Source of the DNA: Ruminococcus sp.
Lineage (GTDB): Bacteria; Bacillota; Clostridia; Oscillospirales; Ruminococcaceae
Reading direction: 5' to 3'
DNA: 35,756 nucleotides
Assembly (NCBI GenBank): GCA_017513795.1
Contig: JAFXEJ010000044.1
Span: 1 to 35,756, forward strand
Shown one piece after another: positions 1-7,970 of this stretch. Both the position numbers and the translations under genes were made by a program. Under the pieces are notes generated by a model. That model had not been told where the DNA came from. It did not search any database and worked only from the letters and a program-made list of their open reading frames with translations. Each line of letters starts with the position of its first letter. Position 1 is the stretch's first letter.

Positions 1-1
1 G

Positions 2-214
2 GAGCGAAAGTTCAGTCTCGCAAAACGCAGATTCGGTCTTGGTCTGCTGCTCACAAAAAGAGAAGATACAACAAAAGCATCGATAGTTCTCAGCATAATT
101 GCAATGAACATCGACCGCCTTGTGGCATTGCTTTTGCGCCTCTTCAAATTTGTCTTGTCCTTTTTCATTTTTGATGTTGAAAATAGGAATCTTTTAGAAA
201 TGACTGGTTATTGA
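2..214 (+). CDS. Transposase C-terminus (IS1182-like), cut by window start
   Basis: The frame starting at base 2 is open for 70 codons to a TGA at 212-214. It begins ERKFSLAKRRFGLGLLLTK and contains ASIVLSIIAMNIDRL. This pattern (E-R-x-FS...G...T...I.L..IAMN.DRL) resembles the end of IS1182-group DDE transposases, where the final catalytic Glu lies just before it. Only the 3' end is in the window, so completeness cannot be judged. The identification rests on pattern memory. It marks the left edge as an accessory, insertion-prone region. Confidence 0.55.
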   Translation, partial: ERKFSLAKRRFGLGLLLTKREDTTKASIVLSIIAMNIDRLVALLLRLFKFVLSFFIFDVENRNLLEMTGY

Positions 215-275
215 GGAGAGACTATATAAGGTGTTCGGACTGAATCCAGTACATACGGAAGAAGAAATACAGAGA

Positions 276-608
276 TTATTCCGACGCTGAGTTGATAAAA
301 GCTCTTGCAATGGTAATAAGGTTTGAACGGTGCTTTTCAGGACACTGATAGAATAACGCAAGGAGCGTATCAAGCTCAGATTTGCTTACCTGTTGATCGC
401 CGAAAAGGATGTAATCTACGTTCATGCAGAGGATATCTGAGAGCTTGGCAAGGGTGTTCAGTGACATTCCTTTTACCCCCAGTTCAATATCCGAGCAGAA
501 TTTCGGAGAAACATCAAGCTTTTCGGCAAGCTTCTCTCTTGTATACCCTAAAAGTTCTCTTTGTGTCCTTATTCTGGCTCCCATTTCCTTATAGTTTATT
601 TCTTTCAT
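276..608 (-). CDS. XRE-family transcriptional regulator
   Basis: A 110-residue protein with a Cro/C1-type helix-turn-helix at about residues 10-65 (GARIRTQRELLGYTREKLAE, then VSPKFCSDIE as the recognition part, then NTLAKLSDILCMNVDYIL). The C-terminal 40 residues are a helical tail of the kind used for dimerisation. The start is supported by AAGGAG about 10 nt upstream of the ATG. It is transcribed away from the zinc-ribbon/SH3 operon that starts at 791. The palindrome at 696-720 in the shared control region is a plausible operator. Its ligand and targets are unknown. Confidence 0.85.
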   Translation of the reverse strand: MKEINYKEMGARIRTQRELLGYTREKLAEKLDVSPKFCSDIELGVKGMSLNTLAKLSDILCMNVDYILFGDQQVSKSELDTLLALFYQCPEKHRSNLITIARAFINSASE

Positions 609-689
609 AGTGAGGAATTCTCCTTTAATTCGATAATTTTCACTATAATTTTATACAATTATTCATGAAATATAAACAAACTATAAGGA

Positions 690-720
690 TTGAGAAATTA
701 TAACTTTTAGTGTTATAATT
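690..720 (+). promoter_or_regulatory. Promoter with overlapping palindromic operator for the 791 operon
   Basis: TTGAGA (690-695) and TATAAT (714-719) are 18 nt apart. A perfect 9-bp inverted repeat, AATTATAAC / GTTATAATT with a 7-nt spacer (696-720), covers the spacer and -10. A bound dimer there would block RNA polymerase. The divergent XRE protein is the obvious candidate, which is an inference. Confidence 0.6.
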
Positions 721-790
721 ATAAAAATCACTGAGCCTAAAAAGTGATCAGATAATGTTTGATACAGAATAATTTCAGGAGGTTTAATTT

Positions 791-1450
791 ATGATATGCA
801 GGAATTGCGGAAAAGAAATGAAAGAAGATGCCAAATTTTGCAATCATTGTGGTACGATGTTAGTTGCAGATTATGAAAAAAGTATACCTGAGCCCGGTAC
901 AGAAATGAACAGCACATCAGCTAATAATCCAGGACAAAACGCAGTCGCTGACGAAAAAAAGGATACTCCGGCAGATAAAGCTGCATCTGTAATGGCAGTT
1001 ATAATCTTAATTGCTGTAGTTGTTGTCATATTTATAGTGGGAAAATGGATTGCTGGTGGAGTAATTGATTTTTTATTTGGCAAGGATAAGCAAACAGACG
1101 TGGGACAGTCAAAACATAATCTTACTGATTATATTGACGATAAAGTTGAAATTTATGTGGACGGTACTGAATATTCAGAACTTGTTGCCAGTGAGTTTCT
1201 TTATCATGTCAATTATAGAAATACCAGTCAGCCATATTGTGATATAATCGCAAAGTACTGTGATTCAGCTGAAATCAGAGTTGCTTCGTATGATACAACT
1301 TCAACTAAAGGCGACCTTGAAATATACTATACTAAAGACGGTGTAACATATTATGATACTGTTTCGTGGTGGGTATATGCGGACGAGTATGTTGACGGAA
1401 ATGTTAACTGGCTGACTGCTACACTTGATGAGCGCAGAGTGGATAAGTGA
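791..1450 (+). CDS. Zinc-ribbon membrane protein of unknown function
   Basis: 219 residues. The N-terminus is a zinc ribbon with Cys3-x2-Cys6 and Cys17-x2-Cys20 (typical 'zinc_ribbon_2' of Firmicute membrane proteins). A low-complexity linker follows, then one hydrophobic helix at about residues 66-84, then a ~130-residue domain presumably outside the membrane. AGGAGG lies 7-8 nt before the ATG. The stop is 17 nt before the SH3 protein start, so the two form an operon. The C-terminal domain (about 100-219) was not recognised. A sensing or envelope role is possible but not shown. Confidence 0.75.
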   Translation: MICRNCGKEMKEDAKFCNHCGTMLVADYEKSIPEPGTEMNSTSANNPGQNAVADEKKDTPADKAASVMAVIILIAVVVVIFIVGKWIAGGVIDFLFGKDKQTDVGQSKHNLTDYIDDKVEIYVDGTEYSELVASEFLYHVNYRNTSQPYCDIIAKYCDSAEIRVASYDTTSTKGDLEIYYTKDGVTYYDTVSWWVYADEYVDGNVNWLTATLDERRVDK

Positions 1451-1467
1451 TTTATAGGAGAGTATAT

Positions 1468-3090
1468 ATGAAAACTAAAGGTAAATTTAAAGTTATAGCA
1501 ATTGTAACGGCGGTAATCATTGTCATAGGAATTGTTGTTTGTTTCATACTGGGTTCGCTGCCATCTTTTGACAAGAAAGACCTGCAAAAACAGTATTTCA
1601 AATTTGTTCCTGATATCACAATAGGCGAGCTTCTTAACGAGACACACCAGGATGCATACGGCGACAAAGACGGCGAGCCTCCTTTATGGGGAGAAACTCC
1701 GGATGATGATGGCGGTTATATAATTGATTTTGACGGTGAGAATATCTATGATGGCACTCATTTGTTTATAAAATTCTCTGAGGGAAGTGAGAAATACCCT
1801 GAAATTGAAAGCTATCATATCGGTACACCAAAAACTGAAACTACATACGAAGAATTTGAGGAATACATAAAAAAGGTTTATAAGCAGTATAAAGGTGATG
1901 AAAGTCAAACTACTGAACCTTCAGCAGAAAAAGAGAACATTGAGGCGAGTACGTTAATTCCGACAACTGAACCCAAAACGGAAGTTACAGAACCAGCATT
2001 AACAAAGGAACAGCTAAAACAGCAGAAGCTTGTAAGCTTTATTGATAAGGAGCATTCGGATGTTTTTGCTGAGTTTGGTTCTGACTATGTAATAAACAAT
2101 GGTTCTTTTATTGATAATGGAGGTTTTACATCACAAATTGATTATGGTGATATACATTTTGAATTTCCAAATGAACTTTCTTCTATTGATGACCGTTCAA
2201 TTTGCGGTGTGTGGGCAGAAAACGGAGCATATCTGTGTGAAACTTTGAAAGTAGGAATGACGTATAAAGAACTTTCAGAATACGTTGATTTTAAGGATCC
2301 AGCACCATTTGATGATAGTGTTTATTATGCTAAAGTGTTAGCGTTTGGAGAAATTATGATTGATGATGCCAAATATGACATTGCAGTTAGTTTCGGTGAT
2401 AACGACGGCGGTAATGTTAACGCCGTTTCAACTGGAATTTATATCTATGGCAAATACAATCCAACAGATAAAGAAGAGACAGTGACTGATCATAATGATG
2501 GTGCTTTTGAAGGTGTGGTTAAAATTACAACAGGCTTCCTTAATGTAAGAGATCGTCCATCTACCTCAGGAAATGTTATTGGTACTTTAAATAAAGATGA
2601 GAAAGTTTACGTTGAGGACTATGACGAAAATTGGTTTTACATTAAAAAAGGCAATCTTATCGGATATGTTTCTGGTGATTACTTAAAATGTGCGTTTGTT
2701 GATTATATGAAAATCCTTTATGATACTTATATGAATTATACTGAGTATAATGAGTGTTTCTTCTATGACATCAATAACGATGGTACAACAGAGCTTATAG
2801 TGGAGACAGGGTTAGGCGAAGCTGATGCACAGTATCAAATATATACTGCAAAAAATAATGAAGCAGTATTTGTCGATGCAATTAGCGCGGCTCACGCAGT
2901 ACTTTGTGAATCAAATAGTGGAGAACTTATTATTCATCGTGCTCACATGGGAGGAGAATCTGTTTCAAATATTAAGTTTGAAAATGATATGATAATTGAA
3001 ACGCATTTATATAGCAATCATCAGGTTGCTGAATATTCAAATCCTGGAACACCGCTGGAATATGCAACACTTGGCGAGCTTTTTAAATGA
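1468..3090 (+). CDS. Membrane-anchored SH3-domain protein
   Basis: 540 residues from the ATG at 1468, chosen because TAGGAG sits 7 nt before it; an upstream in-frame ATG at 1447 overlaps the previous gene and has no ribosome site. An N-terminal membrane anchor (about residues 8-28) is followed by an acidic region, a Thr/Glu/Pro linker (about 140-185), an unrecognised globular region, and a bacterial SH3 domain at about 349-408 (GFLNVRDRPSTSGNVIGTL...VYVEDYDENWFYIKK...GYVSGDYLK). A domain near residue 430 carries YDINNDGTTELIV, a Dx[DN]xDG loop seen in many Firmicute surface proteins. It probably acts at the outer face of the membrane, near peptidoglycan. It forms an operon with the zinc-ribbon gene and ends at a strong terminator. 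Confidence 0.8.
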   Translation: MKTKGKFKVIAIVTAVIIVIGIVVCFILGSLPSFDKKDLQKQYFKFVPDITIGELLNETHQDAYGDKDGEPPLWGETPDDDGGYIIDFDGENIYDGTHLFIKFSEGSEKYPEIESYHIGTPKTETTYEEFEEYIKKVYKQYKGDESQTTEPSAEKENIEASTLIPTTEPKTEVTEPALTKEQLKQQKLVSFIDKEHSDVFAEFGSDYVINNGSFIDNGGFTSQIDYGDIHFEFPNELSSIDDRSICGVWAENGAYLCETLKVGMTYKELSEYVDFKDPAPFDDSVYYAKVLAFGEIMIDDAKYDIAVSFGDNDGGNVNAVSTGIYIYGKYNPTDKEETVTDHNDGAFEGVVKITTGFLNVRDRPSTSGNVIGTLNKDEKVYVEDYDENWFYIKKGNLIGYVSGDYLKCAFVDYMKILYDTYMNYTEYNECFFYDINNDGTTELIVETGLGEADAQYQIYTAKNNEAVFVDAISAAHAVLCESNSGELIIHRAHMGGESVSNIKFENDMIIETHLYSNHQVAEYSNPGTPLEYATLGELFK

Positions 3091-3104
3091 TATAGTTTTA
3101 TTTT

Positions 3105-3134
3105 AAGTGCTGCGTTAATCGCGGCACTTTTTTA
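3105..3134 (+). terminator. Rho-independent terminator after the SH3 gene
   Basis: A 10-bp stem, AAGTGCTGCG / CGCGGCACTT with one G-U pair and a TTAAT loop, is followed by a run of Ts. It lies 14 nt after the stop at 3090. Confidence 0.85.
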
Positions 3135-3151
3135 TAAAACAAAGCAAAATT

Positions 3152-3184
3152 TGTTGGATACGTGTTGGATACTTGTTGGATACC
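3152..3184 (+). repeat. Three tandem 11-bp repeats, TGTTGGATAC(N)
   Basis: TGTTGGATACG, TGTTGGATACT and TGTTGGATACC follow each other without gaps. The 11-bp period equals that of the GTTGTCCAAA(A/T) pairs at both ends of the adjacent island, but the sequence is different. They look like arm-type integrase sites of another element (inference). Confidence 0.7.
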
Positions 3185-3217
3185 GCCTGATTTTCAGCTG
3201 TCCTCAGAATAACAAAA

Positions 3218-3248
3218 AAATCCCCGAACCGCGTAGGATCGGGGATTT
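3218..3248 (-). terminator. Bidirectional terminator, probably the original rpsI terminator
   Basis: A 10-bp stem AAATCCCCGA / TCGGGGATTT with an 11-nt loop. On the minus strand it is followed by seven Ts, on the plus strand by only four before a G. If the island were excised, this hairpin would sit 26 nt downstream of the rpsI stop codon and in the right direction, so it is most likely the native rplM-rpsI terminator, now ~19 kb away. Confidence 0.75.
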
Positions 3249-3273
3249 TGTATAAGTCCCAGTAGGGATAAAA

Positions 3274-3288
3274 TTATCTCTTTGAGAA
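3274..3288. other. attL, left core repeat of the island
   Basis: TTATCTCTTTGAGAA is an exact copy of 22417-22431, the last four codons and stop of rpsI (minus strand: TTC TCA AAG AGA TAA). The match ends at 15 bp; flanks differ. Confidence 0.8.
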
Positions 3289-3410
3289 AATCAAACTAAT
3301 TACGCTAAGTTCTCGTATCTTTGAAAACAGCGTAAATATGCGCATTTTACAACAAGTTAGCGAAAAGAAAAACTACATCTTTTCTCTACATTGGAATAAC
3401 TTGTAGTAAC

Positions 3411-3436
3411 TTAGTTGTCCAAAAGTTGTCCAAATC
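3411..3436 (+). repeat. Left copy of 26-bp repeat (two 11-bp arm-type units)
   Basis: Identical over 26 bp to 22338-22363 and in the same orientation. It contains GTTGTCCAAAA (3414-3424) directly followed by GTTGTCCAAAT (3425-3435). The tandem 11-bp layout and position just inside each end match arm-type (DR2-like) sites of Tn916-class integrases. Confidence 0.75.
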
Positions 3437-3453
3437 CGAAATTCAAAACAAAA

Positions 3454-3468
3454 GGCATATCTCTACAA
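3454..3468 (-). promoter_or_regulatory. Left-end copy of the GTAGAGATATGC motif
   Basis: GGCATATCTCTACAA is the exact reverse complement of 21072-21086 beside the integrase promoter. A 12-bp copy also lies at 21014-21025. It probably binds the integrase, the excisionase or a shared regulator at both ends of the island. Confidence 0.6.
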
Positions 3469-3486
3469 AACTATATCACTACGAAG

Positions 3487-3516
3487 AAAACCGCCTGCAA
3501 TCAATGCACGGCGGCT
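3487..3516 (-). terminator. Terminator after the SIR2/AbiH-like gene
   Basis: The hairpin pairs CCGCC with GGCGG and TGCA with TGCA (one bulged C). On the minus strand it is followed by TTTTC. It lies 25 nt beyond the stop at 3541. An AT-rich tract on the other side may let it work from the left too. Confidence 0.65.
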
Positions 3517-3540
3517 TAGTATTTTTTGAAGGACATTTCA

Positions 3541-4971
3541 TCAGTTGTCTTTAATAAAATGAAAATTCATAACACAAATCAAATAAAGTGTAGATGGCAA
3601 GATTCCTTCTTGTAATGCTATATAACTGATACTTGCTGTAGATTTACGGAATTCATCCTCGTTAGTTGGCTTGTGTTCTGGATTTCGTATCTGCATATCT
3701 TCCTTAACAAGTTTGCATAATCGCTCCATTTCAAATTGAGGAATCTGAGCGATTTCATTTAAAACATTTTCTTTAGTCGCAACGCTTTCAGATAGCACAT
3801 TAAAACAAGAGATAAAGTTATCAATATCAGATGGAATACGATAATTAAAAGTATACTTAGGCTTAACGCAATCCAATATTTTCCATAAATCCCCAACATA
3901 CTCACAACTGAATAATTCTTTTGGAAAATTTTCTTCAATATAATTTTTTTCTGTTTCAGAAAAATAATAGAAAACCACTTTTTTTAATGCCTTATTATTA
4001 TTTATTAGATTAAAAATATGGGCATCGTTATTTGGCGACATTCCTATTATGTGAAGTTCATCTGATATAGTTTCAAATCTGTCGAAGTGATATTCTGACG
4101 CCATATTGAGTTCTGGATGTTCTATTTTTGTCATTATCATTTCGTATTCATATGGATTGCTTCTGCTTAAATCAGATAATTGCTCACGAAAAACAGGGTC
4201 GTTTTCATATTGTGACTTAAATTTATTTGAAGCAATAATCAAATTATGAAAATCTTTTGCTGTTTTATATTTTAGTAATCCGCTATAGTTAAGCAATGCA
4301 TTACAAAAACAATGCTCCATTCCTTTTATAATAGCCAAGTTTTTTCTCTGCGAACGAATATATCCTTGAACATTATCAATATTTTCGCTATTAGCAAGGA
4401 CACTGAAATCACCATGAAGATGAAAAACTGTCTTTTTTGTAAGCATTTCAAGGTTGTTATCATAATTTAATGTAAATATATTATCATAGGTATTAAAGAA
4501 CCGTTTAACTTTTCTTGGCATTTTTTTAAACAGCTCTTGTATTTTTCCACCGTTATAAATTGCATCAAGTATCAGTCTTTCAAACCCTTGAATTGCAGCA
4601 GTTTTGTTATCTGTTAAATCATTGTTTTTTAAGAAAAACACCTGTACAAGAAGAAACCAATCTTCAAGCATTATTTCATAAGATGCATTTATATTAGCAT
4701 TATATCTACATTTGAAATCCTTAATGGCTTCCTCTATACCTTTGTCTCCATCCATATATTGGTCATATGCGCCATTTCTTAAATCGTTTGCGATGTTAAC
4801 GAATCCATCCAATATACTTACTATTTCGCAACTGGTTAATACATTACCGAACAATTGCAGATAACTGTCCAATTTTGCACGATATCTTATTCTCTCCATA
4901 ATGAAATAGTTTGAATAAGCTTTTCCACCAAATTGTATATTAATTCCATTTCCAAGTAGTACAGATTTCAT
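3541..4971 (-). CDS. SIR2/AbiH-like putative defence protein
   Basis: 476 residues. The N-terminus starts with a Rossmann-type loop, SVLLGNGINIQFGG (residues 3-16), like the GNGxx start of AbiH proteins. TLNYDNNLE near residue 168 and VFHLHGDF near 183 match the TxNYDxLLE and HLHG signatures of SIR2-like domains, where the Asn/Asp and His act on NAD. IIGMSPNNDAHIFNLIN near 308 matches the late GxSxxxxD segment of the fold. The last ~120 residues are not recognised. SIR2-like and AbiH proteins act in abortive anti-phage defence; NAD cleavage by this one is only inferred. AAGGAG precedes the ATG. It is a single-gene unit at the left end of the island and noticeably AT-rich. Confidence 0.65.
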   Translation of the reverse strand: MKSVLLGNGINIQFGGKAYSNYFIMERIRYRAKLDSYLQLFGNVLTSCEIVSILDGFVNIANDLRNGAYDQYMDGDKGIEEAIKDFKCRYNANINASYEIMLEDWFLLVQVFFLKNNDLTDNKTAAIQGFERLILDAIYNGGKIQELFKKMPRKVKRFFNTYDNIFTLNYDNNLEMLTKKTVFHLHGDFSVLANSENIDNVQGYIRSQRKNLAIIKGMEHCFCNALLNYSGLLKYKTAKDFHNLIIASNKFKSQYENDPVFREQLSDLSRSNPYEYEMIMTKIEHPELNMASEYHFDRFETISDELHIIGMSPNNDAHIFNLINNNKALKKVVFYYFSETEKNYIEENFPKELFSCEYVGDLWKILDCVKPKYTFNYRIPSDIDNFISCFNVLSESVATKENVLNEIAQIPQFEMERLCKLVKEDMQIRNPEHKPTNEDEFRKSTASISYIALQEGILPSTLYLICVMNFHFIKDN

Positions 4972-5216
4972 AGTCTACATCTCCTTTTGACTATTTTAAG
5001 ATTTATTTTCAATTTGATTTTTAATCATTCATCTTGCTAAAAACCAATTAAAACTGTAAACCATATTATTATATCCTAAAATTTCATGTTTATTTATGTA
5101 AAATAAATCAGTTGATTTCCTTTACACGCTCTTTCAGCTTTTCAAATGCTGAAAAATGTGGTAAAAGCGTATGTAATTCTGATTATTTCATTTACACTCT
5201 TTATTTTTACAATTGC

Positions 5217-5816
5217 TTATTTATCCGTCATAATTGAGATGTATTTGTCGAGGGTGGGGCGGCTGATGTCGCAGAGCTTCGCATACTCGGTTTTGGTGAG
5301 TTGATTATTTCGGTATCTATCAAATAGTGCTACTACTTTAGCAGGAATTTTGTCAACGGTCAGTGCGGGTCTACCTAATCTCACGCCCTTTGCTCGGGCA
5401 TTAGACATTCCGCTGCGAACTCTGTCTACTATCATGTTGCGCTCAAGTTCAGAAAACACCCCTGCAATCTGTAAAAACGCCGTTGTCATAGGGTCAATGG
5501 AATCAGAATTTGTACAATTTATTGTGATACTGTCTTTAATGATGAGTTTTAAATGCTTTTGCTTAACGAGTTCGATGATATCGCAGAGTTGCTTGGTGCT
5601 TCTGGTGATTCGGCTGATTTCCGTTGTAACTATCGTGTCGCCCGTTTGCACTGTATTAAGCAATTTAATCAACTCAGGTCTGTTTACTTTAGTGCCACTT
5701 TCATACTCCATGAATATTTTATCTGGAGTTACTCCCATACCTTGAAGCTCTCTTCGTTGCCTATTTACATCTTGTTTTGTTTCATTTGTGGAACATCTGC
5801 AATAGCCGAAAATCAT
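5217..5816 (-). CDS. Serine recombinase (resolvase/invertase family)
   Basis: 199 residues, normal for a small resolvase. The catalytic region is FGYCRCSTN with Ser9 as nucleophile. GDTIVTTEISRITRS supplies the conserved Arg pair, and ELERNMIVDRVRSGMSNARA forms the long E helix. GVRLGRP leads into a C-terminal helix-turn-helix (about 150-195). The start has AGGAGG 7 nt upstream. It stands alone between the defence operon terminator and the SIR2-like gene. It could resolve co-integrates or be a relic of another mobile element; diverged repeats just beyond its 3' end might be its site. Confidence 0.88.
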   Translation of the reverse strand: MIFGYCRCSTNETKQDVNRQRRELQGMGVTPDKIFMEYESGTKVNRPELIKLLNTVQTGDTIVTTEISRITRSTKQLCDIIELVKQKHLKLIIKDSITINCTNSDSIDPMTTAFLQIAGVFSELERNMIVDRVRSGMSNARAKGVRLGRPALTVDKIPAKVVALFDRYRNNQLTKTEYAKLCDISRPTLDKYISIMTDK

Positions 5817-5898
5817 GTACCAACCTCCTAACGAAATTCATAATTTTTGAACCGTATTTATATTATTATTTTACCACATTTTTCGGGATTTGTCAATG

Positions 5899-5927
5899 AA
5901 AAAGCCTGCTCTCAAAAAGAACAGGCT
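5899..5927 (-). terminator. Terminator of the defence operon
   Basis: AGCCTG (5903-5908) pairs with CAGGCT (5922-5927). On the minus strand the stem is followed by a run of five Ts. It lies 7 nt after the stop of the GHKL-nuclease gene. Confidence 0.8.
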
Positions 5928-5933
5928 AATCAA

Positions 5934-7940
5934 TTATTTTTGTGGAACAAGCAATTCAGTAAGGCAAGCCGAATTATCCGTCACTTTACTAACAGCATCG
6001 TCTGCGCTATTATGCTTTTCCAACCACAGCTGTTTATCGAATTTTAACCTCTGAAGCAAATATTCGCTTTTCACTTCGAAATCTTCAAATATTTCAGCCC
6101 ATGTCTTAACATATATCTTGTGGTTGGCAGCACTAAAGACCAATCCACTTTCTCCATGGTGTTTGTTAGTTTCCAGTTCGCCTTGAATATAATTATCTGT
6201 TGTAAAATGATTTCCTATTAAATAATACACCCACTTTGAATCAGAAGAATTAAATCTGTCATCAGACTGAATAACACGCATATATTTTTTGATCTGTGAA
6301 AGTTGCTTTTCACCAATTGAAACAGAAGGTCTTTTCAACTCAACAACTACATTTTCAAAATAACCTGAGGTTCTGCTTTGCTTATTCATAAAGATATCCA
6401 TCTCTTTATTGACATCTTCATGATCAACCGTAACAGATTCAGCATTTCCTGTTTTGGCAAATAACAATCTGCGAAGTGCTTCATTGAAATCTGGCTCAGC
6501 TGATGTAAGCAAATGATATTGTTCACCAAATAGCCAGTAATGCTTTTCAACAATTGCTTGTACGTGCTGCACTTCATAAGCATTGAACTCCTTATTGAAA
6601 ACTATTTGTTTTAATGCTTGTACAACTCTTATCCTGTCCTCTATCAGCTTTATTGCGGAAAGAATATTGGCAAGTGTCATTTTCCCTAATAAATCGGCTA
6701 AATCTTTTCTCTCATTTTCGTCGAGTTCTACAACTTCTTCAATCACCTTAAATAGGCTTTCTTTATCACTGCTATTCATAATTGTGTTTATGAGCCTTAT
6801 GAAAATCTTCTTCTGGGATATATTTAAGCTTGTAAAGATTTTGGGCTCTGCCTGATAAAGAGAAGATACGATGCTATCAAGTTGCTCCTTACGATATTTA
6901 TCCAAAAAGTCTGAATCGTCAAATGTAGGATACGCTTCTTCACTTACTAATTTTTCAATATAAGCTTCAGAGGCAGCTTTGAGATATTCTCGACGCTTCT
7001 TTATAAGGAGAGTATTGATAACCTCAAGCAACGCTTTATATTCTGTATCGTTTTTTCCAGCAGTGAAAGACATCTGTCCTTCATCACAAGATTTAAAGCT
7101 GAAATCATCAAAATAATCACTTTTAATAATAACACTGTGCCAGAATTCATCAGATTTTTTATTGAGTGTTGTGTTTTCTTTATAAACTTCTTCACCATTA
7201 GAATTGATAAAATAGTATTTTGAGTATTCCAATCCCAAGCTGTCGTTCCACAGAATAGCTGTAATTTCAAAGTTATGCTTAACATCTGCTTCATTAGAAA
7301 CATCAATAGGAAATTCTGCTTTCTTTTTTGATGAAAAATCCACTGATTCTCCATTTATCCTGATGGCATAATGTTTATATGAATATATACATATAAACCA
7401 AAAGAATTTATCTTTTATTGTTTGAACTAACTCCTCACTATTAATACCAAAAACATTGTTAAAAGATACTATTGTACCAGTTTGTTCATCAGTATCAGCT
7501 GGCTCTTTTTCGTCATTCGGATTATATTCGTGCAAACAAGAGCTATTCATATAAATAGAATACCCCTTATTTTTTCCTGAATCATCAGAATATACTGTTT
7601 TCCATTCAGCATCAGTAGCAAAACTGAAAAAGGTCAATCTGCCTACACCATTCTTTCCGTGAGGAATAGAATGATGTAGATTTTCTTCACGACTCTGATA
7701 TTTTTCAGAATTATTAAATGGCTTGAATTTATAGGGCAAATCCTTATGACTTATACCGCTGCCATTATCTTTAACACTCAGGAAATTGATTCCGTCTAAT
7801 TCATTAACCTTGTATTCAATTTCTATAACAGAAGCACCAGCATCAAAACCGTTCCATATATATTCACAAATCGCATCATATGGTTTTACTCTACGTAGGT
7901 TTTTCTGTATCCCTTCTGAGGTTATCTGTATATTTTCCAT
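5934..7940 (-). CDS. GHKL (MORC/MutL-like) ATPase fused to a PD-(D/E)XK, Shedu-like nuclease
   Basis: 668 residues from the ATG at 7940 (AAGGAG 8 nt upstream; an in-frame GTG three codons earlier is too close to it). The N-terminal Bergerat ATPase has EYIWNGFDAGA (Asn30, Asp33), VKDNGSGIS (Asp58) and GKNGVGRLTF (95-104), the N, G1 and G2 boxes. The middle (about 180-450) is helical and unrecognised. The C-terminus looks like a nuclease: HYWLFGEQY, Asp515 in EMDIFMN and Glu534-x-Lys536 in VVVELKRP, then QLSQIKKY. This D...ExK plus Q-x-x-x-Y layout and the upstream WLFG motif resemble DUF4263/Shedu nucleases. GHKL proteins of MORC/MutL type are known next to restriction systems. It is the last gene of the restriction operon, 30 nt after hsdR. 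A role as ATP-gated DNA sensor and nuclease is inferred. Confidence 0.72.
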   Translation of the reverse strand: MENIQITSEGIQKNLRRVKPYDAICEYIWNGFDAGASVIEIEYKVNELDGINFLSVKDNGSGISHKDLPYKFKPFNNSEKYQSREENLHHSIPHGKNGVGRLTFFSFATDAEWKTVYSDDSGKNKGYSIYMNSSCLHEYNPNDEKEPADTDEQTGTIVSFNNVFGINSEELVQTIKDKFFWFICIYSYKHYAIRINGESVDFSSKKKAEFPIDVSNEADVKHNFEITAILWNDSLGLEYSKYYFINSNGEEVYKENTTLNKKSDEFWHSVIIKSDYFDDFSFKSCDEGQMSFTAGKNDTEYKALLEVINTLLIKKRREYLKAASEAYIEKLVSEEAYPTFDDSDFLDKYRKEQLDSIVSSLYQAEPKIFTSLNISQKKIFIRLINTIMNSSDKESLFKVIEEVVELDENERKDLADLLGKMTLANILSAIKLIEDRIRVVQALKQIVFNKEFNAYEVQHVQAIVEKHYWLFGEQYHLLTSAEPDFNEALRRLLFAKTGNAESVTVDHEDVNKEMDIFMNKQSRTSGYFENVVVELKRPSVSIGEKQLSQIKKYMRVIQSDDRFNSSDSKWVYYLIGNHFTTDNYIQGELETNKHHGESGLVFSAANHKIYVKTWAEIFEDFEVKSEYLLQRLKFDKQLWLEKHNSADDAVSKVTDNSACLTELLVPQK

Positions 7941-7970
7941 GATGCACACTCCTTAAATATGTATAAAGGC

